The position numbers and the translations under genes were made by a program. A stretch of 64,000 bases of DNA from JAILLW01 sp045629045. Its GTDB lineage: Bacteria > Bacillota > Clostridia > Lachnospirales > Lachnospiraceae. Below are positions 44,172-54,384 of the stretch, piece by piece. The DNA is taken from contig JAZQQM010000027.1 in the NCBI GenBank assembly GCA_045629045.1, forward strand, positions 1 to 64,000. The letters are read 5' to 3'. How positions within the stretch are numbered: position 1 is the first letter of the stretch; the number at the start of each line of letters is the position of its first letter. The notes beneath the pieces were generated by a model. That model was not told the DNA's origin. It did no database searches and was given only the letters and a program-made list of their open reading frames with translations.

Positions 44172-45185
44172 ATGGAAGAAATATATTCGCTTGATAATAT
44201 GTCCGGGGATAGCGTTCAAAATGTTTTCGGGCAATTTGATTGTCATGTTAAAAAAATAGAAAAAGAATTCAACGTTAATATAGTTGACAGAGACGGCAGC
44301 ATTAAGATTAGCGGTGAAGAAGATAATGTTATTAAAGCTCACCACATCATGGATAATCTTGCCGCTCTTTCCGAAAGAGGCACCAAAATAGAAGAACAGA
44401 ACGTAGATTATGCAATTTCATTGAGTAAAGATAATAATGATGATCTTATACTTACCATGGATGATATGACAATATGTCATACAATTGCCGGTAAGCCTAT
44501 TAAACCCAAAACAATCGGTCAAAAGAAATATATCGAAGCTATTAGGGATAATATGATTGTCTTCGGTATCGGTCCGGCAGGAACAGGTAAAACATATCTT
44601 GCTATGGCAATGGCAATTACTGCTTTTAAATCCGGCGAAGTCGAAAGGATTATTCTTACAAGACCGGCTATTGAAGCGGGTGAAAAACTGGGATTTTTGC
44701 CGGGAGATTTACAATCAAAGGTAGATCCGTATCTTAGACCCTTATACGATGCCCTGTATCAGATTATGGGTGCGGAAGCTTTTATGCGAAACATGGAAAA
44801 AGGTCTTATTGAGGTGGCTCCTTTGGCATATATGAGAGGCCGTACCCTTGATAATGCATATATAATTCTTGATGAAGCCCAGAATACAACACAGGCTCAA
44901 ATGAAAATGTTTCTGACTCGAATCGGGTTTGGATCAAAGGTAGTGGTAACCGGAGACTCAACACAAAAAGATTTGCCGAGAGATGTTGTTTCGGGACTGG
45001 ATGTCGCCCAAAGGGTATTGTCTAAAGTGGAAGGAATTTCTTTCATAAATCTGACTTCAAAAGACGTAGTCAGACATCCGCTTGTCCAAAAGATTGTTAA
45101 AGCATATGAGACATACGAAGAGGCGGCAAACAAAAAACGCAGCAATAAGGAAAATTCTGTAAATGGAAAATATAAAAAGAGATAA
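44172..45185 (+). CDS. phoH: PhoH-family ATPase
   Basis: A 337-residue PhoH-like protein: an N-terminal KH-like region (about 20-70) and a P-loop ATPase with Walker A GPAGTGKT (134-141), Walker B IILDEAQN and VVTGDSTQ. PhoH proteins are thought to be RNA helicase or nuclease-linked ATPases. The gene overlaps the next by 23 bases. In Bacillota phoH is usually followed by pgpH and ybeY; here ybeY is missing. Confidence 0.93.
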   Translation: MEEIYSLDNMSGDSVQNVFGQFDCHVKKIEKEFNVNIVDRDGSIKISGEEDNVIKAHHIMDNLAALSERGTKIEEQNVDYAISLSKDNNDDLILTMDDMTICHTIAGKPIKPKTIGQKKYIEAIRDNMIVFGIGPAGTGKTYLAMAMAITAFKSGEVERIILTRPAIEAGEKLGFLPGDLQSKVDPYLRPLYDALYQIMGAEAFMRNMEKGLIEVAPLAYMRGRTLDNAYIILDEAQNTTQAQMKMFLTRIGFGSKVVVTGDSTQKDLPRDVVSGLDVAQRVLSKVEGISFINLTSKDVVRHPLVQKIVKAYETYEEAANKKRSNKENSVNGKYKKR

Positions 45186-46362
45186 TCGTAACTTAATACT
45201 TAATTTAGCATTGTTCTTTGCAGGTATTTTAGCTACGGGTATTGCCAGTTATTTATATAATTTTGAAACAATAAGAATTGTAACGAATATTATAATATTT
45301 GGCATTTTATCTTTATTATTGATTTTTGTAATCGAAAAAGAAAAACTTAAAAACAGATTGTTGTTCGACAATATTAATCATATGTCGATGTTTTATTCAA
45401 TCTATTTTACCTATTTGATAATTTCTTTATTTTTCCCGCTTATATCCCAAACGGGTTGGCCTTATTTGGTTATCTTCATACCGCTTGCAATAGTTTCAAA
45501 CGAATTAATAGGATTTGTTTCGGGAATGTCTTTGCTGGTGCTTAACTTTATTCTTTGTCCGGAATTATCTTTTGTTTTGCTTATTGCTTATCTTGTGCCG
45601 GGGGCAGTAGCCGTTATGCTCTTTAGCACGTTGGATGAAAACTTTAAGGTCGCATCACCCATGTGCCTTTCGCTGTTGATTCAATTTGTCACTTTGTCTT
45701 TGAATAATGTTTTGCTGGCAAACCTGGAGTTTAGCATATCTTTATTCCTGGTGCCTGCAATTAATATATTTATTTGTACGGTATTGTTGCTTATTATTCT
45801 CAAAGTTTTGAGTTTTTCGCTGGTTTATAAAACTCATGACCGATATATGGATATTCTTGATCCGGAATTTGAATTATTGGTCGAACTAAAAAATTATTCC
45901 AAGGAAGAGTACAATCACACGATATATACTGCTGTTTTGTGTGCGAAACTTGCTTCCAAACTTTCTCTTGATGAAAATTTGACGAAGGCCCTGGGATATT
46001 ATCACAGAATCGGCCTTATTCGCGGCGATAATTCGTGGGAATGTGTAAATAAGCTTCTTAAAGAGTATGAAATTCCGGATGAAGTGGGAATCCTGCTAAA
46101 AGAGTATCTTAATAAAGATTCTGTTGTAATTTCCAAAGAAATCGGAGTTCTTATGTTTGCCGATACTGTTGTTTCGGCTATTACATATTTGTTTTCAAAG
46201 GATAAGGAAGCTCAGATTAATTATGATAAATTGATTAACACCGTATTTGATAAGAAACTTCAAAGCGGTGTGTTAAATCATTCAAATGTTTCTTTTAATG
46301 ACATTAGTGTCATGAAAAAAGTTCTGATTGACGAAAAACTGTTTTATGATTTTTTGAGATAA
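45163..46362 (+). CDS. PgpH-like 7TM-HD protein with degenerate active site
   Basis: A 399-residue protein: about eight transmembrane helices (10-225), then an HD-like domain (about 230-399). Its position after phoH and motifs such as VLMFADTVVSA mark it as a PgpH (YqfF) relative, the cyclic di-AMP phosphodiesterase. Unlike active PgpH it lacks the large extracellular domain. The metal motif is broken: YYHDIGK reads YYHRIGL (His281-Arg282), and the later HHGT-type segment is gone. One His of the first motif (YNHT, His252) remains. An inactive or ligand-sensing role is inferred. The ATG lies inside phoH. Confidence 0.7.
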   Translation: MENIKRDNRNLILNLALFFAGILATGIASYLYNFETIRIVTNIIIFGILSLLLIFVIEKEKLKNRLLFDNINHMSMFYSIYFTYLIISLFFPLISQTGWPYLVIFIPLAIVSNELIGFVSGMSLLVLNFILCPELSFVLLIAYLVPGAVAVMLFSTLDENFKVASPMCLSLLIQFVTLSLNNVLLANLEFSISLFLVPAINIFICTVLLLIILKVLSFSLVYKTHDRYMDILDPEFELLVELKNYSKEEYNHTIYTAVLCAKLASKLSLDENLTKALGYYHRIGLIRGDNSWECVNKLLKEYEIPDEVGILLKEYLNKDSVVISKEIGVLMFADTVVSAITYLFSKDKEAQINYDKLINTVFDKKLQSGVLNHSNVSFNDISVMKKVLIDEKLFYDFLR

Positions 46363-46363
46363 T

Positions 46364-47977
46364 ATGGCAAAAAGTAAAAATAAGAATTTATCTTTTCTTA
46401 CATTACTAATTTCATTTATTGTTGCGCTGATATTCAGAATCGTTTTGCTACGCTTTATAGGAAGTAAAGGCGTAGCTTATTTTAGTGTTCCTAATGAAAC
46501 ATTCTTTTTGGTTGCGGGATTAATTAGCTTTGGCCTTGAAGAAGCAATAGGAGCAATGATTGAAAGCAGAATGTACAGACAACAGTACAATAATGCTCTT
46601 AAAGTCGCAGGTATAGGTATTATCTATGCTTTTTCAATTGGAATTATTGTAACGTTGTTATTGCTTTTTACACATAATTCTCTTATTGATAAACTTTTTA
46701 ATGTTCATTTGTCATATATGGCGTTTATGATTATGCTTCCCGCAATTCCGTTATTTATTCTGACAGGAGCATTCAGAGGCTTTTTTAAGGGTACGAATTA
46801 TACTTCCGTTACTATTCAGTCTGAACTTATTTTTGCCGCTACTTATGGTTTGGCAGGCGGTATAGGAGCTTATATATGCCAGAATTACGGTGAAAAAGTA
46901 TCAAATCTTCTTCGGGCCGAGGAATTTGTACCGTCCTATGGAGCGCTTGGAGCTGCAATAGGAATCCTGACAGCATCGATATTTACATTTGTACATATCT
47001 TGGTGATGTATATTTTGATGAAACGAAGAACCGTATATTCAAACGGAAGAGATTATTCACGTAATATAGAATCAACATCAAATATTATATTGAACATTGC
47101 AGGAACCTCACTGGTTCCGTCATTAACATGGGCATCTATATGTTTTGTTCCGGTTATTAATATAATTATATTATTCAGGACAAAAGACACAGAGTTTTCT
47201 ATGGATTTTGTTTTTGGTGAGTATTATGGTAAAACCTCATCAATAGCAGGTATATTAACATTTATTATTGCCTTGTTTGCCTATCCTTTCATTCGTAAAG
47301 CAATAGTAGCCATAAGAAAAGAAGAGTACCGAGTGGCAAGGGATAAACTTAAAGCTATGATTCACAGATGTGCTACCGTGTCCTTTTTTGTATGTGCAAT
47401 GTTGGTAGTACTTGCTGACAATCTTCTTGAAATGTTGTTTGAGCAAAACGGTGAAAACAGCGTGCTGTATTTGCAGTTGCAGGCAATTTGTTTAATATTT
47501 GCAGTATTCAGTGCAGTATTTCTTGAAATGATAATAAATATGAAAAACTATATATATGCATTGGGAATTACAGTGATTGCGTTAATTGCGCATATTATAT
47601 TTGCTGTAATTTTCATAAGCTCCGCACAATTATCGATTCCCGGAATGATATTAAGTAATTTAATATTCTATATTGTAATTGATGTGCTTGGATTCTTGTT
47701 TATATCAAGAGCATTTTCATATACTCAGGAATGGTTTAGAACATTTGTGGTTACAATAATAGCCGCATTAATCAGCGCACTCTTGGGGATGCTCATTAAC
47801 AAAGCGATTTCTCCGCTTACGGGAATGAGTATTGCCATGTTGATTGTTCTTGTTTTAGGTGCTGTTATTTATGTGATTATACTGCTGGTGCTTCGCGGTT
47901 ATGCCGAGGAAGAACTTGAGAGCAGTGCTATAGGAAGAATAGTTCTTGCAATAGGAAGAATGTTTAATTTGGTGTAA
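46364..47977 (+). CDS. MOP-superfamily flippase (MurJ/SpoVB-like)
   Basis: A 537-residue integral membrane protein with about 14 hydrophobic segments, of the MOP (MviN/SpoVB/Wzx) type, which flips lipid-linked wall precursors or polysaccharides. The AFRGFFKGTN segment near 137-146 is characteristic of SpoVB/Ytg-type members. The substrate cannot be assigned. It starts one base after the PgpH-like stop, so it shares that operon. Confidence 0.75.
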   Translation: MAKSKNKNLSFLTLLISFIVALIFRIVLLRFIGSKGVAYFSVPNETFFLVAGLISFGLEEAIGAMIESRMYRQQYNNALKVAGIGIIYAFSIGIIVTLLLLFTHNSLIDKLFNVHLSYMAFMIMLPAIPLFILTGAFRGFFKGTNYTSVTIQSELIFAATYGLAGGIGAYICQNYGEKVSNLLRAEEFVPSYGALGAAIGILTASIFTFVHILVMYILMKRRTVYSNGRDYSRNIESTSNIILNIAGTSLVPSLTWASICFVPVINIIILFRTKDTEFSMDFVFGEYYGKTSSIAGILTFIIALFAYPFIRKAIVAIRKEEYRVARDKLKAMIHRCATVSFFVCAMLVVLADNLLEMLFEQNGENSVLYLQLQAICLIFAVFSAVFLEMIINMKNYIYALGITVIALIAHIIFAVIFISSAQLSIPGMILSNLIFYIVIDVLGFLFISRAFSYTQEWFRTFVVTIIAALISALLGMLINKAISPLTGMSIAMLIVLVLGAVIYVIILLVLRGYAEEELESSAIGRIVLAIGRMFNLV

Positions 47978-47978
47978 T

Positions 47979-50108
47979 ATGCTAAGAATTAATGAATTAA
48001 AACTTACAATTAAACACACTCCGGATGAAATGAAATCCAAAATTCAAAAGCTTCTTAATACAAAGGAGGCTTTTTCTTTTGAAATAATTCGCAGATCTTT
48101 GGATGCACGTAACAAATCAAATTTAATGTTCAGTTACGTTGTTGATATCAATATTAAAAATGAAGATAAAATACTGAAAAAGGCCGATAAGAAGGTTATT
48201 AAGTGTAATCCCGTTAAATATGCCTTCCCTTTTGGAGTAAACGATATTGATGAGAAATTAAGACCTGTAATTATAGGAATGGGTCCGGGCGGTCTGTTTG
48301 CGGGCCTTTATTTGGCAAGAGCCGGTTTTAGGCCGATAATATTTGAACGCGGTAAAGATGTTGATTCAAGAAGCAAAGACGTGGATGGATTTTGGAATGA
48401 TAATATACTTAATTTAAATTCCAATGTTCAATTCGGAGAAGGCGGCGCGGGAACATTTTCCGATGGCAAATTAAATACACTTGTTAAGGAAAAAAGCGGC
48501 AGAAACAAGGCTGTCCTAAAGGACTTTGTCGAGTTTGGGGCCGATGAAGATATTCTATATGATGCAAAGCCTCATATAGGTACGGACGTTTTAAAACAGG
48601 TAGTAAAAAATATACGTAATGAAATATTAAGTTTAGGCGGTGAGGTATATTTTGAAAGCTGTATTACGGATTTCATAATTAAAAAGAACAAACTTACCGG
48701 CCTTATTATTAACGAAGACAAAGAAATAGCGGTTAGTAATGTTATTATGGCCATCGGTCACAGTGCAAGGGATACTTTTGAAATACTAAAAAGGAATAAT
48801 CTTAATATTGAAGCTAAGCCTTTTGCTGTGGGCTTCAGAGTTTCGCATGATACATCCCTTATAAATAATTACGTATACGGTAAGGATTACGATAAATATC
48901 TTAAAAACGAAAGCTATAAGGTTACATATAAATGTGAAGATCAAAGAGGTGTATATTCTTTTTGCATGTGCCCGGGGGGATACGTTGTTAATGCCTCCAG
49001 CGAAGAAAACAGGCTGTGTATTAACGGTATGAGCTATCACGGAAGAAATTCACGTAAGTCAAACAGCGCAATTATTGTAACGGTTAATCCCGAAGATTAT
49101 ATGAAAAATGACGATCCCTTATCGGGAATGTATTTTCAGCGGGATATTGAAAGCAAGGCATATAAAGTAGGTAACGGATTGATTCCTGTTGAGACTTTTG
49201 GAGAATTTGAAAATAAAAAAGTGAATAAAGATATAAATCCCGACACCGAAGCAAAGGGAAATACATATCATAGTGCCGTTCATGAGATAATGCCGGAATA
49301 CATTAACAGAGATTTTATAGAAGGTATGCACGGATTTTCCAAAATCATAAAAGGATTTGATAATCCCGACACCTGCGTATACGGAATCGAGGGCCGCACA
49401 TCATCACCTATACGCATGCTGAGAAATGACGAATGCATGTCTAATATAAAAGGTTTATATGTCTGCGGTGAGGGCGCAGGCTATGCAGGCGGAATAATGA
49501 GCGCGGCAATGGACGGAATTAAAGTTGCCGAGTCTGTTTCAAGAACTGTTATCAGACGAATGTATCTTAATAAAAGAGATAAATTGTCAGAAGAAGTTCG
49601 AAATACAAAATCCAATGCAATAACCGAAAACATAATAAAAAATTATATAAAAAAGGACTGTTTGAATTATCTTGTTTATGTATCCGTAAGGTCGGAGGCA
49701 AATACCTATGAACTTATTAAAAAACTCATTTCAATGGGGAAAAATGTATTTTGCCCCCGTGTAACAGGGAATGATATGGAATTTATAAAGATTAATTCTA
49801 CTGATGATTTGGAAAAGGGATATATGGGTATACCGGAGCCTAAAGATATACTTAAGGAAGCCTTTGATTACAATAAGGATGATAACGCAATTGCTATAGT
49901 TCCGGGATCGGTTTTTGATATTAAAGGTTCCAGGATGGGATATGGCGGAGGCTACTACGACAGATATCTTGACGGCAAAGAAAATATTTTTAAAATAGGT
50001 ATTTGTTTTGAAGAACAAATATATTATAATTCCTTATCAAGAGCCAAATTTGATGTGGCTATGAATGCCGTGGTTACCGAAGAAAGGGTAGTTGAGACAG
50101 ATGAATGA
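47979..50108 (+). CDS. FAD-dependent dehydrogenase fused to 5-formyl-THF cyclo-ligase
   Basis: A 709-residue two-part protein. Residues 1 to about 520 form a COG2509-type FAD/NAD(P)-binding dehydrogenase: the dinucleotide motif VIIGMGPGGLFAGLYLARAG (about 95-114), FGEGGAGTFSDGKLNT, and YVCGEGAGYAGGIMSAA near the end. From about residue 525 (RRMYLNKRDKLSEE) to 709 it matches a whole 5-formyltetrahydrofolate cyclo-ligase (about 185 residues), including MGYGGGYYDRYL at the ATP/folate site. The cyclo-ligase returns 5-formyl-THF to 5,10-methenyl-THF using ATP. The reading frame crosses the junction without a stop. It overlaps proA by eight bases. Confidence 0.85.
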   Translation: MLRINELKLTIKHTPDEMKSKIQKLLNTKEAFSFEIIRRSLDARNKSNLMFSYVVDINIKNEDKILKKADKKVIKCNPVKYAFPFGVNDIDEKLRPVIIGMGPGGLFAGLYLARAGFRPIIFERGKDVDSRSKDVDGFWNDNILNLNSNVQFGEGGAGTFSDGKLNTLVKEKSGRNKAVLKDFVEFGADEDILYDAKPHIGTDVLKQVVKNIRNEILSLGGEVYFESCITDFIIKKNKLTGLIINEDKEIAVSNVIMAIGHSARDTFEILKRNNLNIEAKPFAVGFRVSHDTSLINNYVYGKDYDKYLKNESYKVTYKCEDQRGVYSFCMCPGGYVVNASSEENRLCINGMSYHGRNSRKSNSAIIVTVNPEDYMKNDDPLSGMYFQRDIESKAYKVGNGLIPVETFGEFENKKVNKDINPDTEAKGNTYHSAVHEIMPEYINRDFIEGMHGFSKIIKGFDNPDTCVYGIEGRTSSPIRMLRNDECMSNIKGLYVCGEGAGYAGGIMSAAMDGIKVAESVSRTVIRRMYLNKRDKLSEEVRNTKSNAITENIIKNYIKKDCLNYLVYVSVRSEANTYELIKKLISMGKNVFCPRVTGNDMEFIKINSTDDLEKGYMGIPEPKDILKEAFDYNKDDNAIAIVPGSVFDIKGSRMGYGGGYYDRYLDGKENIFKIGICFEEQIYYNSLSRAKFDVAMNAVVTEERVVETDE

Positions 50109-51348
50109 AGAACTGATTTCTTTGTGCAAAAAAGCAAAAACAGTTAAATACGAAATAGAAAGATTAAGTACCGAAGATAAGAATAATGCACTTATTAAAA
50201 TCGCAAATGCATTAAACGAAAATGCGGACTATATTATTAAAGAAAATGATATCGATATTAAAAACGGTATCGAAAAGAATATGAACGAAGGCCTGCTTGA
50301 CAGATTAAAGCTTACTAAAGAAAGAATAGCCGGAATGGCAGAAGGCCTTGTTAAGGTTGCATCCCTTCCTGACCCCATAGGTGAAAAACTTGATGAGTAT
50401 AAAGCCGATAACGGATTAAACATTAAGAAAATAAGAGTTCCAATGGGGGTTATCGGAATTATTTACGAGTCAAGACCGAACGTTACGGCGGATGCTTTTT
50501 CTCTAACCTTTAAAGCAGGTAATGCCGTAATTCTCAAAGGCGGTTCGGATGCCATTAATTCGAATAAAGCTATAACAAAAGTGATACAGGATACACTTTC
50601 TTCGTGCAATATAAGTAAAGATGCAATATTGCTTATAGAATCTACCGACAGGGAAGTAACAAAAGAACTTATGCGAATGAAGGAATATGTGGATCTTCTT
50701 ATTCCAAGGGGCGGAGCGGGACTTATCAGGTCCGTAGTAGAAAATTCCCTTATTCCCGTAATAGAAACAGGAACGGGAAACTGTCATATTTTTGTTGATG
50801 AAACAGCAAATCTTGACAAGGCAATCGATATTATTATAAATGCAAAAACCCAAAGAATAGGTGTATGCAACGCCTGTGAATCCTTGGTAATACATGAAAA
50901 GATAGCAGATAAACTTCTTCCTAAGCTTAAGAGTGCTCTTGAAGCTAAAAATGTGGAAATTCGCGGCGATGAAAAGGTCCAAGCTGTAATTTCCTGTAAT
51001 GAAGCTACAACTACGGATTTTGCAACCGAGTATCTTGATTTGATTATATCCATGAAGACCGTATCGAATGTTGATGAGGCAATCGAGCATATAAATACGT
51101 ATACCACGCATCACTCTGAAGCAATACTTACGGAAGATGTGAATAATGCCGAAAAATTCCAAAAAGGAATAGATGCTGCATGCGTATATGTTAATGCTTC
51201 AACGAGATTTACCGATGGCTTTGAATTCGGATTAGGAGCGGAAATAGGAATAAGCACCCAAAAACTTCATGCAAGAGGACCAATGGGGCTTAAGGAACTT
51301 ACGTCATATAAATATACTATTAACGGCGATTATTTGATTAGGAAATAA
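50101..51348 (+). CDS. proA: gamma-glutamyl phosphate reductase
   Basis: A 415-residue aldehyde-dehydrogenase-fold enzyme that reduces gamma-glutamyl phosphate to glutamate semialdehyde in proline synthesis. The catalytic Cys is in RIGVCNACESL; PMGVIGIIYESRPNVT and ILKGGSDA are typical. ATG 50101 overlaps the upstream stop by eight bases; a TTG at 50092 is less likely. proB is not adjacent. Confidence 0.95.
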   Translation: MNEELISLCKKAKTVKYEIERLSTEDKNNALIKIANALNENADYIIKENDIDIKNGIEKNMNEGLLDRLKLTKERIAGMAEGLVKVASLPDPIGEKLDEYKADNGLNIKKIRVPMGVIGIIYESRPNVTADAFSLTFKAGNAVILKGGSDAINSNKAITKVIQDTLSSCNISKDAILLIESTDREVTKELMRMKEYVDLLIPRGGAGLIRSVVENSLIPVIETGTGNCHIFVDETANLDKAIDIIINAKTQRIGVCNACESLVIHEKIADKLLPKLKSALEAKNVEIRGDEKVQAVISCNEATTTDFATEYLDLIISMKTVSNVDEAIEHINTYTTHHSEAILTEDVNNAEKFQKGIDAACVYVNASTRFTDGFEFGLGAEIGISTQKLHARGPMGLKELTSYKYTINGDYLIRK

Positions 51349-51361
51349 AGAGGAAAAATTA

Positions 51362-52795
51362 ATGACAAAAGACAACGATACACTTATACAGATTAATCAT
51401 CTAAAAAAAGTATTTGCTGACGGCGAAACGCTTATTGAAGATTTGTCTTTGGAAATTAAAAGAGGGGAGTTCGTAACTTTACTTGGACCTTCGGGTTGCG
51501 GCAAAACCACGATTCTTAGAATGATCGGAGGGTTTGATACTCCCAGCGGCGGCGAAATTCTGCTTGACGGTAAAGACATAACGCATCTTCAACCTCATGA
51601 ACGTCCTATTAATACTGTTTTCCAAAAGTATGCTTTGTTTCCGCATCTTAATGTATATGAAAATATTGCATTCGGTCTTAAACTTAAGAAGCTTGGCAAA
51701 GATGAGATAAACGATAAAGTAAAGAAGGCTCTCACAATGGTAGATCTGGAGGGCTTTGAAAAACGTAAGATTTCACAGTTGTCGGGCGGACAGCAGCAAA
51801 GAATCGCAATAGCAAGAGCTATCGTTAATGAACCTGAGGTTTTGCTTCTTGATGAATCTTTATCTGCTCTTGATGCAAAAATGCGTAAAGAGATGCAGTT
51901 TGAACTTAAGGATATGCACAAAAAACTGGGAATCACCTTTGTTTTTGTCACACATGATCAGGAAGAAGCACTTACAATGTCTGATAAGGTAGTTGTAATG
52001 TCTGACGGTGAAATTCAGCAGATCGGTACTCCGGAAGATATATACAATGAACCTAAGAACTTATTTGTTGCCGACTTTATCGGTGAAAGTAATATCTTTA
52101 AGGGTAAGATGGTAGATAAGTTTAAGGCAAGATTCGGCGGTGCCGTATTTGAATGCGTAGACGATTATGAAGTAGGTAAAGTAATTGATGCAATAGTTCG
52201 TCCCGAGGATATTAATGTGGTACCTAAAGCCGAAGGAACAATTACGGGAAAAGTTATTTCCTGTGACTTCAAGGGAACTTTTTATATTCTTATGGTTGAA
52301 ACGAAAACTGCTGAAATTGAAATTCATTCATTAAAGGCATTCAAAACAGGTGAAGAAATCGGGATGGTAATTCCTCCGGATAATATTCATATTATTCCAT
52401 ATGATGAATCAATTAACCATTATATCGGAACTGTTGTTTCGGAGACTGAAGATAAATTAGAAGTTTCCTATGATGATTTTGATATTACAATAGCAAAGAG
52501 TAATCTTGAATATGATAAAAAGAATGAACCGGAGAACTTTACCGGACTTAAAATCGAGTGTTCTTTCACACCGGAAATTGCCGATCTTTCGGATGATGCA
52601 GAGGAAGGTTTCGTGGCGGGTAATATCATTTCGTTTATCTATATTGATGATCATTACAGATATATTGTAAGAAGTGATTCCGAGGAAGATTATATTGCTG
52701 ATGATTACGATTTATGGAACCAGGGAGACCGGGTATCTGTAATTGTACCTGAAGATAAATATACGTTTAAGTTAATGCCTGGGAGGAACCATTAA
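51362..52795 (+). CDS. potA: spermidine/putrescine ABC transporter ATP-binding protein PotA
   Basis: A 477-residue ABC ATPase. Walker A GPSGCGKTT (42-50), signature LSGGQQQRIA, Walker B VLLLDESLSALD and the H-loop FVTHDQEEALT are intact. A TOBE domain follows (about 280-345). The remaining roughly 125 residues look like a further TOBE-like region, making it longer than usual PotA (about 350-380). It energises polyamine uptake with PotBC and PotD encoded next. GAGG is upstream; potB follows without a gap. Confidence 0.95.
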   Translation: MTKDNDTLIQINHLKKVFADGETLIEDLSLEIKRGEFVTLLGPSGCGKTTILRMIGGFDTPSGGEILLDGKDITHLQPHERPINTVFQKYALFPHLNVYENIAFGLKLKKLGKDEINDKVKKALTMVDLEGFEKRKISQLSGGQQQRIAIARAIVNEPEVLLLDESLSALDAKMRKEMQFELKDMHKKLGITFVFVTHDQEEALTMSDKVVVMSDGEIQQIGTPEDIYNEPKNLFVADFIGESNIFKGKMVDKFKARFGGAVFECVDDYEVGKVIDAIVRPEDINVVPKAEGTITGKVISCDFKGTFYILMVETKTAEIEIHSLKAFKTGEEIGMVIPPDNIHIIPYDESINHYIGTVVSETEDKLEVSYDDFDITIAKSNLEYDKKNEPENFTGLKIECSFTPEIADLSDDAEEGFVAGNIISFIYIDDHYRYIVRSDSEEDYIADDYDLWNQGDRVSVIVPEDKYTFKLMPGRNH

Positions 52796-53593
52796 GTGAA
52801 TAAGGGTATTTCTCGTAAACTTTTGGCAATTCCATATGCGCTTTTTCTCGTACTGTTTGTAGTGCTGCCGTTGTTTGTTATTATTGCGTACGGTTTTACT
52901 GATAATAACGGTAATGTTTCTTTACACAATTTTCTTAATTTCTTTACAAGTCTTAAGACAATAGGAACATTACTGTACAGTTTGGTAATAGCATTGTTTA
53001 CAACAATAGTATGCCTTTTAATAGCGTATCCTACAGCCTACATATTGGCTAAAACCAATATAAAAGGCTCGTCGGCGCTGCTTTTGTTATTTGTACTTCC
53101 CATGTGGATTAACTTTACACTTCGTATTACGGCGTTAAAGGAAATTCTGGATTTTATAGAAGGCAACCTTGCAAGATATTCATATCTTAATACCATAATT
53201 TGTATGGTATATGATTTCCTGCCCTTTATGATACTACCGCTGTATAATTCACTGACCAAAATAGATAATTCCTATGCGGAAGCGGCCAAGGATCTTGGGG
53301 CCAATAATTTTAAAGTTATATGGAAGGTAATTATACCTTTGTCCGTGCCCGGAATCATAAGCGGAATAACGATGGTATTTTTGCCTGCAATGACTAACTA
53401 TGTGGTTCTTGATATGGTTTATAACAGTACATATATTATGGGAAGTCTTATAGGAAGTTACTTCAATTCTTATGACTGGCATAACGGTTCTGTTATTTCT
53501 TTCATTTTGCTTATTTTAATCGGACTTATAACTTTGATTTCCAATAAGTTTACAGAGCCTGACGATAATGCGAATGTACCGATGATTAATTAG
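52796..53593 (+). CDS. potB: spermidine/putrescine ABC transporter permease PotB
   Basis: A 265-residue permease with six predicted transmembrane helices. The EAA loop YAEAAKDLGANNFKVIWKVI, which contacts the ATPase, is clear. It starts at GTG immediately after the potA stop, with GGGAGG inside potA. Confidence 0.94.
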   Translation: MNKGISRKLLAIPYALFLVLFVVLPLFVIIAYGFTDNNGNVSLHNFLNFFTSLKTIGTLLYSLVIALFTTIVCLLIAYPTAYILAKTNIKGSSALLLLFVLPMWINFTLRITALKEILDFIEGNLARYSYLNTIICMVYDFLPFMILPLYNSLTKIDNSYAEAAKDLGANNFKVIWKVIIPLSVPGIISGITMVFLPAMTNYVVLDMVYNSTYIMGSLIGSYFNSYDWHNGSVISFILLILIGLITLISNKFTEPDDNANVPMIN

Positions 53594-53601
53594 GAGGGAG
53601 T

Positions 53602-54381
53602 ATGCGTAAAGTATTTAACAGAAGCTGGCTATTACTTGTACTTTTATTTATGTATGCTCCGATTCTTATTTTGGCGGTATACAGTTTTACGGATTCGACC
53701 ATGATCGGAAAAGTAAGATCCTTTAGTTTCCAAAATTATGTGACATTGTTTACAACTTCGGAGTTAATGTCGATGATAGGCGGCACAATACTGCTTGCAA
53801 TTGTAGTTGCGGTTTTGTCGGTTATTTTAGGAACTTTGGGAGCGGTAGGAGCATATTATTCAAAAAAGAAGTCAAGAAGAATTTTGGAACTTGCAAACGA
53901 GATACCTGTTGTCAATGCAGATGTTGTAACAGGCTTTTCGGTATGCGTACTTCTTATTGCGGTATTTAATATATCTAAAGATACATATATTCCTTTGGTT
54001 ATAGGTCAGACCGCATTGTGTGTTCCCTTTGTGTATTTGTCTGTTATTCCGAGATTAAAACAGATGGATGACGGCCTTTATGAAGCTGCACTTGATTTGG
54101 GATGTACCCCTTTTCGAGCATTAAAGAAGATTGTTCTGCCACAGATTTTTCCCGGAATAGTATCGGGATTTATGACAGCAATTACGTTGTCTTTGGATGA
54201 TTATTTTATAGCCACGTACACAAAGCCGGCAACCTTTGATACGATTTCAACCTATGTTGTAAATGCGACAAAAGGTGCACAAACCAGCATAAAGACGGCA
54301 TTATGGGCGTTGTCGACGGTGATTTTTGTACTGGTTGTTTTATTTGTTATTGTTATTAACAAAAATAATAAGGATGAATAA
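53602..54381 (+). CDS. potC: spermidine/putrescine ABC transporter permease PotC
   Basis: A 259-residue permease, six helices, with the EAA motif YEAALDLGCTPFRALKKIVL. It pairs with PotB to form the channel. AGGAGGG precedes the ATG, eight bases after potB. Confidence 0.94.
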   Translation: MRKVFNRSWLLLVLLFMYAPILILAVYSFTDSTMIGKVRSFSFQNYVTLFTTSELMSMIGGTILLAIVVAVLSVILGTLGAVGAYYSKKKSRRILELANEIPVVNADVVTGFSVCVLLIAVFNISKDTYIPLVIGQTALCVPFVYLSVIPRLKQMDDGLYEAALDLGCTPFRALKKIVLPQIFPGIVSGFMTAITLSLDDYFIATYTKPATFDTISTYVVNATKGAQTSIKTALWALSTVIFVLVVLFVIVINKNNKDE

Positions 54382-54384
54382 TAA

